Assembly (NCBI RefSeq): GCF_010729105.1
Contig: NZ_AP022573.1
Coordinates: 1,488,001-1,552,000 of the forward strand
DNA from: Mycobacterium saskatchewanense
GTDB taxonomy: Bacteria > Actinomycetota > Actinomycetes > Mycobacteriales > Mycobacteriaceae
Direction of reading: 5' to 3'
Length of the DNA stretch: 64,000 bases
The position numbers and the translations under genes are program-made. Positions 7,608 through 15,969 of the stretch are shown here, one piece after another. The notes beneath the pieces are model-generated. The model did not search any database, was not told the origin of the DNA, and saw only the letters and a list, made by a program, of their open reading frames with translations. Numbering within the stretch: the stretch's first letter is position 1; each line of letters opens with the position of its first letter.

Positions 7608-10400
7608 ATGCCAAAGGTTGGCGATCGGCACCCTCTCATGCCGATCCGCGGGCGGGCAGCTGAGGTGAAAACGATCCGCGGGCTGATGTCGGCGCTGTCG
7701 CAAGGGCGCGGCAACGTGCTGGTTGTCGAGGGGCCGCCGGGGATCGGCAAAAGTCGCCTGACGGCCGAACTGATGGTGCTTGCCAGCAATCTCGGCATTC
7801 GGACACTTTTCGGCGAGGCGTTTGAATATCAACGCAACGTGCCATTCTTCTCATTGTTGTCGGCGGTCCTGCGCGCCGACCCCCCGGTGGGTGACTCCGA
7901 AGCCCTACGCCGATTGAACGCGTCGGCCGACTTGCGTTACTGGGTGGTCCAGGATCTTCAGGCGGCGATCGGTTCCGCAGCCTCGAACCATCCGCTTGCG
8001 ATCGTCCTCGAGGACATCCATTGGGCCGACCACGCCACGCTGCTGGCACTGCGGTCACTTGCGGTCGCCGACGCGGACGCGCCACCCGTGCTCTGGGTGT
8101 TCACCGCACGCAACGGCGCGGGTGGCCCGGCACTCCGGGAGACCCTAAGAGTGCTGAAACGACACGGAGCGACGTTTCTACGGCTGACCGCGGTGCCGCC
8201 AAGCGGTGTCACCGAAATCGTCCAAGACGTCGTGAAAGCGAGAGCCGAGGATTCGTTGCTCAGCCTCGCCGATAAAGCGCACGGCAACCCGTTCCTGTTA
8301 AAGGAGTTACTGCACGGACTCGATGAGGAGGGCCGGGTCGACATCAATGACGGTCGCGCCAGTGCGCGCGGGGATACGCTGCCGCGCCGACTGAGCATCG
8401 GCATGCAGCAGCGATTGGACGGCTTGTCTGAGGCGGCAAGGGAAGTGGTGCAGATAGCCTCGGTGTTGCCGGATCGCTTCTCCGTGGCATTGCTGGCAGC
8501 GATGCTGCAGCGGCCGCCGGCGGCACTGGTGTCGCCGATCGGTGAGGCGGTGCATACGGATTTGCTGACCGATGACGGCGATCACCTGCGGTTTCGCCAC
8601 GACCTTCTGCGTGACGCCACGCGGCAGTCATTACCGCAATCGCTGCGCCGCGCTATCGAGCGCCAGTCGGCGACCGTGTTGCTCGAAATGGGAGCGGCAC
8701 CCGAAGAGGTGGTGACCCAACTGACGCGCAGTGCCGAGGTAGGCGATCATGCTGCGATCGGCGCGCTTCGCCAAGCCGCATGTTCGGTGGCTCACTCCGA
8801 TCCCAGCGCCGCCGCCGACCTGAGCAAACGGGCGCTGGAGCTCTGGCCTGCCCGGGACCGTGGCCGTGGTCGTGACGCGCTCATCGCCGAGACAGTGGAA
8901 CTGCTCAACCGGGCCACCCGCTACAGGGAGGCAGAAGAACTGGCCGGCAACACGCTGGCCGCCGACCCAACGCCTGAAGAGGAAGCGAAGATTCGGTTGC
9001 ACCTGGCGGTGGTAACAAACGAGAATCCGCAGCGCCGTGTTGAACACAATCGCCGCGCTCTTGAGTTGCCTCGCATCACCGACGCGACCCGTGCACGACA
9101 TGAATCCTGGCTTGCCTACAACGTCGCGATGAGTGGCCGGCACGATCAAGCTCGCGTGGCACTCAGCGAGGCGGCCGCTGCTGCAGCGGCAACTGGTGAC
9201 CCCGAATCGCACGTGTTGTGCGAGATTACGAGTGCATACCTTGACTGCGCCGCGGGCTACGCCACTCGTGCCATCACTCGGCTCGAGCAGCTGGACAGCC
9301 TCCACCGAGGCTCCGATACCACAGTGGCGCACATGCTCGCCGACATCCACCGAGTCAATCTGTTGGCTGTGATGGGTCGGCTCGAGGATGCGTCAGCGAT
9401 CGTCTCCGCGGGCGTTGACAACGCCCGCAGGGAGCGCAACGGCTTGGCGCTGCACGCGTGGTCGGCCACCAATGGGCTGGTCCACCTCGTCAGGGGGCGA
9501 CTGTCGGAAGCACTGGCCATTACTGAACCGTTACCTGCGCCGGAGCACGCCGGTGCCACGGAATTGGGCATGCTTCGTATGCTGATATTGACGCACGTAG
9601 CAGTACACACCGACAACCGAATGCTGTTGCACCAAGCGGTCATCGACGCACACGCCATTCATGCGACTGGGACCGGGGCCGTTCGCGACGGGGCGGCCGC
9701 TGTGCTCGCTTTGGCGGGCTGGCATCGTGGCGACGTTCATGACTCCGCCCGCTGGCTTCACGGTCATCCCAACATTTTCGTCACGCCGACCGCTTTATTT
9801 CACCTGCTGTTGACGGCTCGAGTCGCCGTGGTCACCGGCGACGACGGACTACGAGCACAGGCGCTAGAGCAAGTCGAACTGCTCGAACGGGAACGGCCGG
9901 GCGTGCCGATCTTCACCGCGGTCGCCCAACATTCCCGCGGAGTTCTCGGGCGCGATCCCGACGAGTTGGTGGCGGCCGCCGACGCGCTGCGCTCGTGTGA
10001 GCGACCGCTTCTCTATGCCAGCGCCGCCGAGGACGCCGGCGAAGCACTTCAAGGTGTCGAACGCACCTTCGAGGCCCTCGCCCACTTAAACGCGGCATTC
10101 GACGCGTACAGCGACCACGAAGCGAGCGCTGACGCGCGACGGGTCGGGCGTGCGCTGCGCCGACTGGGTGTGCACCGGCGAGCGGCAGGGCGGCCGCGCG
10201 CAAAAACGGGCTGGGAGAGCCTCACTGGCTCCGAGCTGAAAGTCGTTCGTCTGATCGCGGCGGGTGCGACCAACCGCTCAGTGGCCGAGCAACTGCACCT
10301 TTCACTGCACACGGTGAGGTCCCATCGCCGCAATGCATTCGCCAAGCTCGGCATCAACTCCGCGACCCAGCTGACGCAGCTGATGCGGAGTTCCGGTTAG
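7608..10400 (+). CDS. Large ATP-binding LuxR-family regulator (LAL/MalT type)
   Basis: 930 residues. The ATG at 7608 has GAGG upstream; a TTG at 7596 is the alternative. The N-terminal AAA/NB-ARC-like ATPase has Walker A GPPGIGKS at residues 42-49 and Walker B IVLEDIHWAD near residue 135. The long centre (about 300-850) is helical and TPR-like (repeated ALELWPARD, LAYNVAMSGRHDQARVAL). The C-terminus ends in a LuxR helix-turn-helix: LTGSELKVVRLIAAGATNRS followed by LHTVRSHRRNAFAKLGI. Such proteins sense a small ligand or partner and activate nearby catabolic genes. It precedes the acyl-CoA genes on the same strand, making those plausible targets, but no operator was identified. Confidence 0.88.
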   Translation: MPKVGDRHPLMPIRGRAAEVKTIRGLMSALSQGRGNVLVVEGPPGIGKSRLTAELMVLASNLGIRTLFGEAFEYQRNVPFFSLLSAVLRADPPVGDSEALRRLNASADLRYWVVQDLQAAIGSAASNHPLAIVLEDIHWADHATLLALRSLAVADADAPPVLWVFTARNGAGGPALRETLRVLKRHGATFLRLTAVPPSGVTEIVQDVVKARAEDSLLSLADKAHGNPFLLKELLHGLDEEGRVDINDGRASARGDTLPRRLSIGMQQRLDGLSEAAREVVQIASVLPDRFSVALLAAMLQRPPAALVSPIGEAVHTDLLTDDGDHLRFRHDLLRDATRQSLPQSLRRAIERQSATVLLEMGAAPEEVVTQLTRSAEVGDHAAIGALRQAACSVAHSDPSAAADLSKRALELWPARDRGRGRDALIAETVELLNRATRYREAEELAGNTLAADPTPEEEAKIRLHLAVVTNENPQRRVEHNRRALELPRITDATRARHESWLAYNVAMSGRHDQARVALSEAAAAAAATGDPESHVLCEITSAYLDCAAGYATRAITRLEQLDSLHRGSDTTVAHMLADIHRVNLLAVMGRLEDASAIVSAGVDNARRERNGLALHAWSATNGLVHLVRGRLSEALAITEPLPAPEHAGATELGMLRMLILTHVAVHTDNRMLLHQAVIDAHAIHATGTGAVRDGAAAVLALAGWHRGDVHDSARWLHGHPNIFVTPTALFHLLLTARVAVVTGDDGLRAQALEQVELLERERPGVPIFTAVAQHSRGVLGRDPDELVAAADALRSCERPLLYASAAEDAGEALQGVERTFEALAHLNAAFDAYSDHEASADARRVGRALRRLGVHRRAAGRPRAKTGWESLTGSELKVVRLIAAGATNRSVAEQLHLSLHTVRSHRRNAFAKLGINSATQLTQLMRSSG

Positions 10401-10577
10401 ACGGCTTGCGCTCTTAACCATCCCCCCGCGGACCCTTAAAAATCACCCCCGGGTGCGATGTTGCCGGACCCGCTCCGGGTCCACCCTGGTTTTCGTCAAG
10501 AAGGCAATGTGGCGGACGCCGCGTCGCTCCATCCGCGCCAACCCATTGTTGCTGACATTCGACAGAGAGACAGATCG

Positions 10578-11447
10578 GTGAATTACCCAGTGCCACGAAA
10601 CTTCTCGTCGCGCCCGGTCGCGGTGATCGGCGCCGGAACCTTGGGGCGTCGGATCGCTCTGATGTTTGCGACCCGGGGTGGCGCCGTTCATATCTACGAT
10701 ATGTCCGCGCCGCAACGCGCCGCGGCCGTGGAATACGTTGCGGAAAATATCGCTGCCGCAGTTGCCCGGGTCGAAGGCGGATCCGCAGGAATCAGTACAG
10801 CTTGCCATGATCTCAATGACGCAGTGGCGGAGGCCTGGCTTGTCGTCGAGGCGGTTCCCGAAAAGCTGGAACTGAAGAAGCAAGTCTTCGCCCAACTGGA
10901 TGCGGCGACGGCGGAAGACACCATCCTGGCGAGCAACTCGTCGTCATTTCCGAGCAGACTGTTCACCAGCAAGGTTGGCCACCCCGAACGCGTGCTCAAC
11001 ATCCACTTCTACATGCCGCCAGACCAGAGCGCGGTCGACATCATGTCGTGTGGCCAGACGGAGCGTTCAGTCATGGATTTCGTGAAGGAGACGCTCCCGC
11101 TTTTCGGCATTTACCCATTCGAAGCACACAAGGAAAGCATCGGATTCATCTTCAACAGGGTCTGGGCAGCGATCAAGCGAGAATGCCTCGAACTCGTCGC
11201 CGAAGGTGTGTCCACTCCTCATGACGTCGATCGCATGTTCCAGATCAACACCGGCATGCCCGGTGGACCGTTCCGGATGATGGATCAGGTCGGCCTCGAT
11301 GTCGTCCTTGACATCGAAAAGCACTACGAAGCAGAGCATCCCGAGTATCCCAGGGGACCGCGCCAGCTCTTAGAGGGCTACATCGCCGACGGCCGGCTGG
11401 GCGTCAAGACAGGTGCGGGGTTCTACGACGACTACCCGACGCCGTAG
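10578..11447 (+). CDS. 3-hydroxyacyl-CoA dehydrogenase family protein
   Basis: 289 residues from the GTG at 10578, preceded by an AG-rich stretch; the frame stays open further upstream but without homology. Rossmann motif VIGAGTLGRRIALMFATRGG (residues about 13-32) binds NAD. VVEAVPEKLELKKQ and LASNSSSFPS match the 3-hydroxyacyl/3-hydroxybutyryl-CoA dehydrogenase family. The expected active-site histidine is seen in NIHFYMPP where most members have HFFNP, so the substrate may differ. The C-terminal helical domain is present (GPFRMMDQVGLDV). It is followed 22 bases later by acetoacetate decarboxylase. Together they suggest handling of a hydroxybutyrate/acetoacetate-like C4 intermediate. Confidence 0.8.
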   Translation: MNYPVPRNFSSRPVAVIGAGTLGRRIALMFATRGGAVHIYDMSAPQRAAAVEYVAENIAAAVARVEGGSAGISTACHDLNDAVAEAWLVVEAVPEKLELKKQVFAQLDAATAEDTILASNSSSFPSRLFTSKVGHPERVLNIHFYMPPDQSAVDIMSCGQTERSVMDFVKETLPLFGIYPFEAHKESIGFIFNRVWAAIKRECLELVAEGVSTPHDVDRMFQINTGMPGGPFRMMDQVGLDVVLDIEKHYEAEHPEYPRGPRQLLEGYIADGRLGVKTGAGFYDDYPTP

Positions 11448-11469
11448 CGATGCACCTGAGGAGGCTCGG

Positions 11470-12204
11470 ATGACACCCGAGGAATTGCTAGCCGGCCCAC
11501 TGACGCCGTTGCAAGCTCCGCCCTACCCGGCGAGGTTGACCCGCTACGTCAACCGCGAGTACTTCAGCGTCGTGTACCGAACCGACCCCAGGGCACTGCG
11601 CGCGGTCGTGCCGGAACCACTCCAAGTGAGAGAGCCCCACGTGCGTTTCGAGGTCATGCACATGGGCGATGTGGACGGATTCGGCCCTTACACAGAGGCC
11701 GGGCAAGTGATTTCCGTGCACTACGACGGCGAAGACGGCGAGTACCTCCACACGATGCACCTGGACAACATTGGAGCCATCCTTGCGGGTCGCGAGCTGT
11801 CGGCCTATCCGAAGACCCTCGGATGCCCCAGGCTCTTCGCCGAGAACGGCGCGCTGGTAGGCACCCTGGATTACGGTACGCAGCGGGTTGCGACCGCCAC
11901 GATGGCATACAAGCATCTGCCCCTCGCTGAGTCCGTCGCCGCCACGCACATCACCGTTCCGACCTTCGCTGTCAAGGCCATCCCCGATTACGAGGGTGGT
12001 TTGCGCGTTTGCGACTTGGTGCGCATGCAAATCACCGACATCACCGTCAAACAATCCTGGCAGGGACCCGCGAGGTTGCAGTTGTGCGCCCATGTGATGG
12101 CTCCCGTGGCCGACCTGCCGGTTCTTGAGATCGTCTCGGCATCCCACGTGCTGACCGACCTCACGTTAGGACCAGCGACGCCAGTGCACAGCTACCTGCC
12201 GTGA
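11470..12204 (+). CDS. adc: Acetoacetate decarboxylase
   Basis: 244 residues, ATG with GAGG nearby. The sequence follows clostridial Adc closely around the active site: GRELSAYPK then LGCPRLF, then GTLDYGTQRVATATMAYKH. The Schiff-base lysine falls at exactly residue 115. The neighbour that is lysine 116 in the clostridial enzyme is threonine here. The enzyme converts acetoacetate to acetone and CO2 in the cytosol; members of the superfamily also act on other keto acids. It is downstream of, and probably co-transcribed with, the hydroxyacyl-CoA dehydrogenase, and convergent with the LysR gene. Confidence 0.85.
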   Translation: MTPEELLAGPLTPLQAPPYPARLTRYVNREYFSVVYRTDPRALRAVVPEPLQVREPHVRFEVMHMGDVDGFGPYTEAGQVISVHYDGEDGEYLHTMHLDNIGAILAGRELSAYPKTLGCPRLFAENGALVGTLDYGTQRVATATMAYKHLPLAESVAATHITVPTFAVKAIPDYEGGLRVCDLVRMQITDITVKQSWQGPARLQLCAHVMAPVADLPVLEIVSASHVLTDLTLGPATPVHSYLP

Positions 12205-12290
12205 GCCTGACAGAGCTTTCTCGAACGTGGCGAGAAATGAGATCTCTTTCCCGCCGACAGACGACCGGCAGACCGGCGTTGCCAGACCAC

Positions 12291-13217
12291 TCATTCATGG
12301 GGCCTTCGTTGTTGAGCGTCGCGCGTCTCGCCGTAAGTTCTATGCTGGCCGGCTTTGACGAATGCAGCGAAGCGTTGCGCCGGTGGCGGGATGGGGCGTT
12401 CATGCGGCCAGGCCAAGCCGATGGGACGCTTAGCTCGCGGGTTAGACAGGCTGACATAGACCGCCGCCGGTTCGCGCCGATGCGGCGGGGGCATCGGGAC
12501 GACCCCGACGCCGAGACCCGCTGCGACCAATCCTTCGATGGTCGCGATTTCCATTGCCTCGAAGACGACCCGCGGATTGATACCCTCGGCGGCCCACAAG
12601 TCGTTGGTGATCCCGCGCAACGCGAAGTCGGTGCCCAGCGCGATGTACGATTCTCCTTCTGTCTCCGCCAGATTGATCCTGCGCCGGTCAGCGAGGCGAT
12701 GGTTTCTGGGCAAGACCAGGCACAGCCGTTCGGTGAGCAATTGATGCCAGCCGAAGTCCCCACTGTCCGGGCGTGGTCCGGTGATCGCCAAGTCCACCCT
12801 GCCGCCGGTGAGAAGCTCGACAATCTCGTGGCCGGCCGCCTGACGCAGGTCGAACCGGACGCGCGGTGTTTCCAGTCGGAACCGGCGCAGCACGTCGGGC
12901 ACCAGGTAACTGGCCATCGAGTGCAGGAAAGCCAGTCGTACGGTTCCGCTGTCGGGATCGCGCAGCGCAGCGATCCGCTCGTCGGCCGCGCGTATCTCGG
13001 CCAGCCCACGACGCGAGTGCTCGAGCATGATGCGCCCATAAGCGTTGAGGTGCAGCCGATTGTTGACTCGGTCGAACAGCGGCGCATGCAATTCCCGTTC
13101 CAATCGCTTGAGTCCGCGCGACAGCGTGGGTTGGGCAACATTGAGTTTCTGGGCGGCCTCGGTCATGTGCTCGGTCTCGGCAAGCACGACAAACCAATGC
13201 AACTCGTCGACGTTCAC
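12291..13217 (-). CDS. LysR-family regulator of the adjacent CoA-pathway operon
   Basis: 308 residues. The N-terminal winged helix is textbook LysR: FVVLAETEHMTEAAQKLNVA then QPTLSRGLKRLERELHAPLF (residues about 9-50). The co-inducer-binding domain spans about 90-295. The gene is divergent from the MaoC-CitE-FadE-CoA-transferase operon with a 115-base AT-rich gap holding two palindromes. LysR proteins usually activate the divergent operon when the pathway substrate or a CoA intermediate binds. The same arrangement (LysR facing a MaoC-type hydratase gene) is known for itaconate degradation loci of Pseudomonas and Yersinia. The effector here is inferred, not shown. Confidence 0.85.
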   Translation of the reverse strand: MNVDELHWFVVLAETEHMTEAAQKLNVAQPTLSRGLKRLERELHAPLFDRVNNRLHLNAYGRIMLEHSRRGLAEIRAADERIAALRDPDSGTVRLAFLHSMASYLVPDVLRRFRLETPRVRFDLRQAAGHEIVELLTGGRVDLAITGPRPDSGDFGWHQLLTERLCLVLPRNHRLADRRRINLAETEGESYIALGTDFALRGITNDLWAAEGINPRVVFEAMEIATIEGLVAAGLGVGVVPMPPPHRREPAAVYVSLSNPRAKRPIGLAWPHERPIPPPAQRFAAFVKAGQHRTYGETRDAQQRRPHE

Positions 13218-13234
13218 GCCTTAAGGCTATTACG

Positions 13235-13273
13235 TATGCGCATAGAGTTGCCAATAATATTGCATTTTATGCA
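13235..13273. promoter_or_regulatory. Probable LysR operators in the divergent promoter region
   Basis: Two palindromes lie in an AT-rich patch: TATGCGCATA at 13235-13244, and TGCAT-TTT-ATGCA at 13261-13273. The second fits a T-N11-A LysR box. The spacing (about 27 bases centre to centre) is close to two and a half helical turns. They lie 18-56 bases from the LysR start and 60-98 bases from the MaoC start, so they can serve both promoters. Confidence 0.55.
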
Positions 13274-13332
13274 TCGTCGCACGGATGGTTCTCTGGGTGA
13301 GGTAAGTGAACGCCCGCACCGGGAGGCCAACC

Positions 13333-13899
13333 ATGACCGACATTGAACGCCGCTCGGCCAGCCCCGTCCTAGCGTGGAAAGGCCGCTATTTCGAGGACTT
13401 CGTCGTCGGCGACCTCTACCAGCATCCCCTGGGACGCACAGTCATTCAGGCGGATAACGTCTGGCTGACCTTGCTGACGCAGAACACCGCACCACTGCAC
13501 TTCGATGTGCACTACGCCGCACAGACCGAGTTCGGCAAGCCGCTGGTGGATTCAACTTTCACCCTGGCCCTGGTGACCGGCCAAAGCGTCGTCGACTTGT
13601 CTCAACACGTGATGGCCAATCTCGGCTGGGATCGAGTCCGCATGCCAAACCCGCTCTTCGAGGGCGAGACGGTCTACTCGCAGTCCGAAGTGCTTGCGAC
13701 ACGCGAATCCCGCTCCCACCCGGAGGCGGGGATCGTCACGGTACGCACCACCGGCTACACGGCACAAGGCAAGATCGTCATAAGCTTCGAACGCACTTTC
13801 ATGGTCTACCGCAGTGGCCACGGACCAAAACTCGCTGCCGTACAGCCTGTTTGGGATAGCCGGTCGCGGGCCGCCGTAATTGGCGACGGCGCGCGGTGA
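13333..13899 (+). CDS. MaoC-family enoyl-CoA hydratase (candidate itaconyl/mesaconyl-CoA hydratase)
   Basis: 188 residues from the ATG at 13333, with GGGAGG 7-12 bases upstream; a GTG at 13306 is weaker. A single hot-dog fold is visible: GRYFEDFVVGDLYQHPLGRT, then LHFDVHYAAQTEFGKPLVDS for the hydratase helix, and ESRSHPEAGIVTVRT for a late strand. MaoC hydratases add water to trans-enoyl-CoA esters. As first gene of an operon with CitE, an acyl-CoA dehydrogenase and a Cat1-type CoA transferase, it is a candidate for hydrating itaconyl-CoA or mesaconyl-CoA to citramalyl-CoA. Its stop overlaps the next start (TGATG). Substrate choice is inferred from context only. Confidence 0.8.
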   Translation: MTDIERRSASPVLAWKGRYFEDFVVGDLYQHPLGRTVIQADNVWLTLLTQNTAPLHFDVHYAAQTEFGKPLVDSTFTLALVTGQSVVDLSQHVMANLGWDRVRMPNPLFEGETVYSQSEVLATRESRSHPEAGIVTVRTTGYTAQGKIVISFERTFMVYRSGHGPKLAAVQPVWDSRSRAAVIGDGAR

Positions 13900-14762
13900 T
13901 GGCCCTCGCCGCATTTCGATCCTGGTTATACGTGCCAGGTGATCGCCCCGACCGATTTCCCAAAGCCGCATCCGCCGGCGCCGACGTCGTCGTTTGTGAC
14001 CTCGAAGACGCTGTCCCGAGCGCCAAGAAGGCAGACGCCCGAACCGCGGTCCGGCGCTGGTTGAAAACTCACCGAGCCGCCGTGCGGGTCAATGCGGCCG
14101 ACACCGCTTGGCATGACGAAGACATCGCCGCCATCGCGGGAACACCAGGCCTGAGCACACTGGTGCTGCCCAAGGCGCAACACCGCGACCAGATCGCGCG
14201 TTTGTCGACCAGATTAGGTTGCCGCACCCCCGTGGTGCCATTGGTGGAGACTGCCGAAGGGATAGTCAACGCCTCGGACATCGCCGCCGGCCCAAACGTC
14301 GCCACACTCGCGTTCGGCAGCCTGGATTACGCGCTCGACCTCGGTCTTCACGGCCGCCGCGACGAAGACGTCTTCCTGTTCCCGCGATCCGTTCTCGTGC
14401 TGGCCTGCCGGGTGGCCGGGCTCGCCGCACCAATCGACGGCGTCACCGCTGCAATAACGGACACCGAGGCTGTCCGACGGGACAGCAACCGCGCGGCGGC
14501 ACTCGGGTTCGGCGGAAAACAGTGCATCCACCCCAATCAGGTCGGCGCTGTCAACACCGCTTTCACCCCGTCAGCCGGGGCGATCGACCACGCACAGCGG
14601 ATCGTCGATGCAGCGCGGGCCGCCCACGGCTCGGCCGTGCAACTCGACGGCCAAATGATCGACAAACCCCGCATAGAGCAGGCCTACCGAGTCCTGGCTG
14701 CCGCTGCAGGAATGGCCGGCCGCTCGCAAAACAAGTTGAGCGAAAAGGAAACCGCATCATGA
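13899..14762 (+). CDS. HpcH/HpaI-CitE family lyase (candidate citramalyl-CoA lyase)
   Basis: 287 residues. The CitE-type barrel shows SWLYVPGDRPDRFPKA at the start, DLEDAV for the magnesium-binding acidic pair, VPLVETAEG, AFGSLDYALDLG and GFGGKQCIHPNQV. These proteins cleave beta-hydroxyacyl-CoA esters such as citramalyl-CoA to acetyl-CoA and pyruvate, or malyl-CoA types. The M. tuberculosis homologue Rv2498c was reported to act in itaconate and leucine breakdown. The start overlaps the MaoC stop and the stop overlaps the acyl-CoA dehydrogenase start (ATGA), so the three are tightly coupled. Some CitE-like proteins instead act as thioesterases or synthases. Confidence 0.82.
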   Translation: MALAAFRSWLYVPGDRPDRFPKAASAGADVVVCDLEDAVPSAKKADARTAVRRWLKTHRAAVRVNAADTAWHDEDIAAIAGTPGLSTLVLPKAQHRDQIARLSTRLGCRTPVVPLVETAEGIVNASDIAAGPNVATLAFGSLDYALDLGLHGRRDEDVFLFPRSVLVLACRVAGLAAPIDGVTAAITDTEAVRRDSNRAAALGFGGKQCIHPNQVGAVNTAFTPSAGAIDHAQRIVDAARAAHGSAVQLDGQMIDKPRIEQAYRVLAAAAGMAGRSQNKLSEKETAS

Positions 14763-15949
14763 CCATCCAGCTGACCAACAGTGCCGACACTCCACAACGC
14801 GCCGAGCTGCGCGCCGCGGTCCGCCACCTGTGTGGACAATTTGATGAAGAATACTGGCGCGAACGGGACATCAACCGCGAATATCCCGAAGAGTTCGTGG
14901 ACACGTTGACCAAGGCGGGCTACCTCGCTGCCCTCATTCCCACCGAGTTCGGCGGGCTGGGCCTGGGCTTGGCCGAAGCCGGCATCATCCTCGAAGAGGT
15001 AAACCGTTCCGGCGGACATTCGGCGGCCTGCCACGCTCAGATGTACACCATGGGCGCCCTGCTGCGGCACGGCACCACCACACAGAAGCAGCGCTACCTG
15101 CCCGAGATCGCCAGCGGAAACCTGAGGCTACAGGCGTTTTCGATCACCGAGCCCGAAGCCGGCTCGAACACACCCGACATCATCACCTTCGCGGCCAAAG
15201 ACGGCGACGACTACGTGGTCACCGGGCACAAGAACTGGACGAGCCGCATTGAACAATCGGACCTCCTGATGCTGCTCGCACGCACCGAGAACCGGCCCCA
15301 AGACCCAGCGCAACGCGCCGACGGGATCAGCCTCTTCCTGGTCGACCTCCGGGAAATCCGCGCCAACGCACCACAGACACTGGTCGTCGACCCCGTACGG
15401 ACCATGTTCAACTACGCCACGAACCAGGTTTGGTACAACCAGATGCGCATCCCCGCGTCGGCCCTGATCGGCGAGGAAGGCAAAGGTTTTCGTTACGTCA
15501 TTGACGGCTGGAACGCCGAAAGGATCCTGCTGGCGTCCGAAGCCGTCGGTGACGGCTACTGGTTCCTCGATACCGCCATCCAATACGCCAACACCCGCTC
15601 CGTCTTCGGCCACGCCATCGGTGCCAACCAGGGCGTGCAGTTCCCGCTGGCCCGTGCCTACACCCAGGTGCTCGCCGCGGACATGATGCGCAACCGTGCC
15701 GCCGATCTGTTCGACGCCGGTGAGCCCTGTGGCGCCGAAGCCAACGCCGCGAAATTCGTTGCTTCCGAGGCGAGTTGGCAAGCGGCCAATATCTGTCTCG
15801 ACGTCCACGGCGGCTACGGATTCGTGGACAAATACAACGTGGAGCGCAAATTCCGCGAAACGCGAGTCTATCAGGTCGCGCCCGTGAACAACAACATGAT
15901 CCTGGCCTTCCTTGGACAGCACGTCCTGGGCCTGCCCCGCTCCTACTGA
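14759..15949 (+). CDS. Acyl-CoA dehydrogenase (FadE family)
   Basis: 396 residues, full length for the family. FAD/substrate motifs: AFSITEPEAGSNTPD (residues about 125-140), NWTSRIEQSDLL, and HGGYGFVDKYNVERKFRE in the C-terminal helical domain. At the position where short/medium-chain enzymes have the catalytic glutamate (YQ-hydrophobic-x-EGT), this one reads YQVAPVNNN. A glutamate in DGWNAERILLA sits where isovaleryl-CoA dehydrogenase places its base. The substrate may therefore be branched. Third gene of the MaoC-CitE-FadE-CoA transferase operon; a comparable dehydrogenase gene occurs in the Pseudomonas itaconate locus. Its exact step is unknown. Confidence 0.85.
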   Translation: MTIQLTNSADTPQRAELRAAVRHLCGQFDEEYWRERDINREYPEEFVDTLTKAGYLAALIPTEFGGLGLGLAEAGIILEEVNRSGGHSAACHAQMYTMGALLRHGTTTQKQRYLPEIASGNLRLQAFSITEPEAGSNTPDIITFAAKDGDDYVVTGHKNWTSRIEQSDLLMLLARTENRPQDPAQRADGISLFLVDLREIRANAPQTLVVDPVRTMFNYATNQVWYNQMRIPASALIGEEGKGFRYVIDGWNAERILLASEAVGDGYWFLDTAIQYANTRSVFGHAIGANQGVQFPLARAYTQVLAADMMRNRAADLFDAGEPCGAEANAAKFVASEASWQAANICLDVHGGYGFVDKYNVERKFRETRVYQVAPVNNNMILAFLGQHVLGLPRSY

Positions 15950-15969
15950 ACAGAAGGGAGAGTCGTCCC

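Noticed and set aside
15775..15969. N-terminal extension of the CoA transferase
   Set aside because: It overlaps the acyl-CoA dehydrogenase end in another frame and lacks homology; the GTG at 15970 has a ribosome-binding site.
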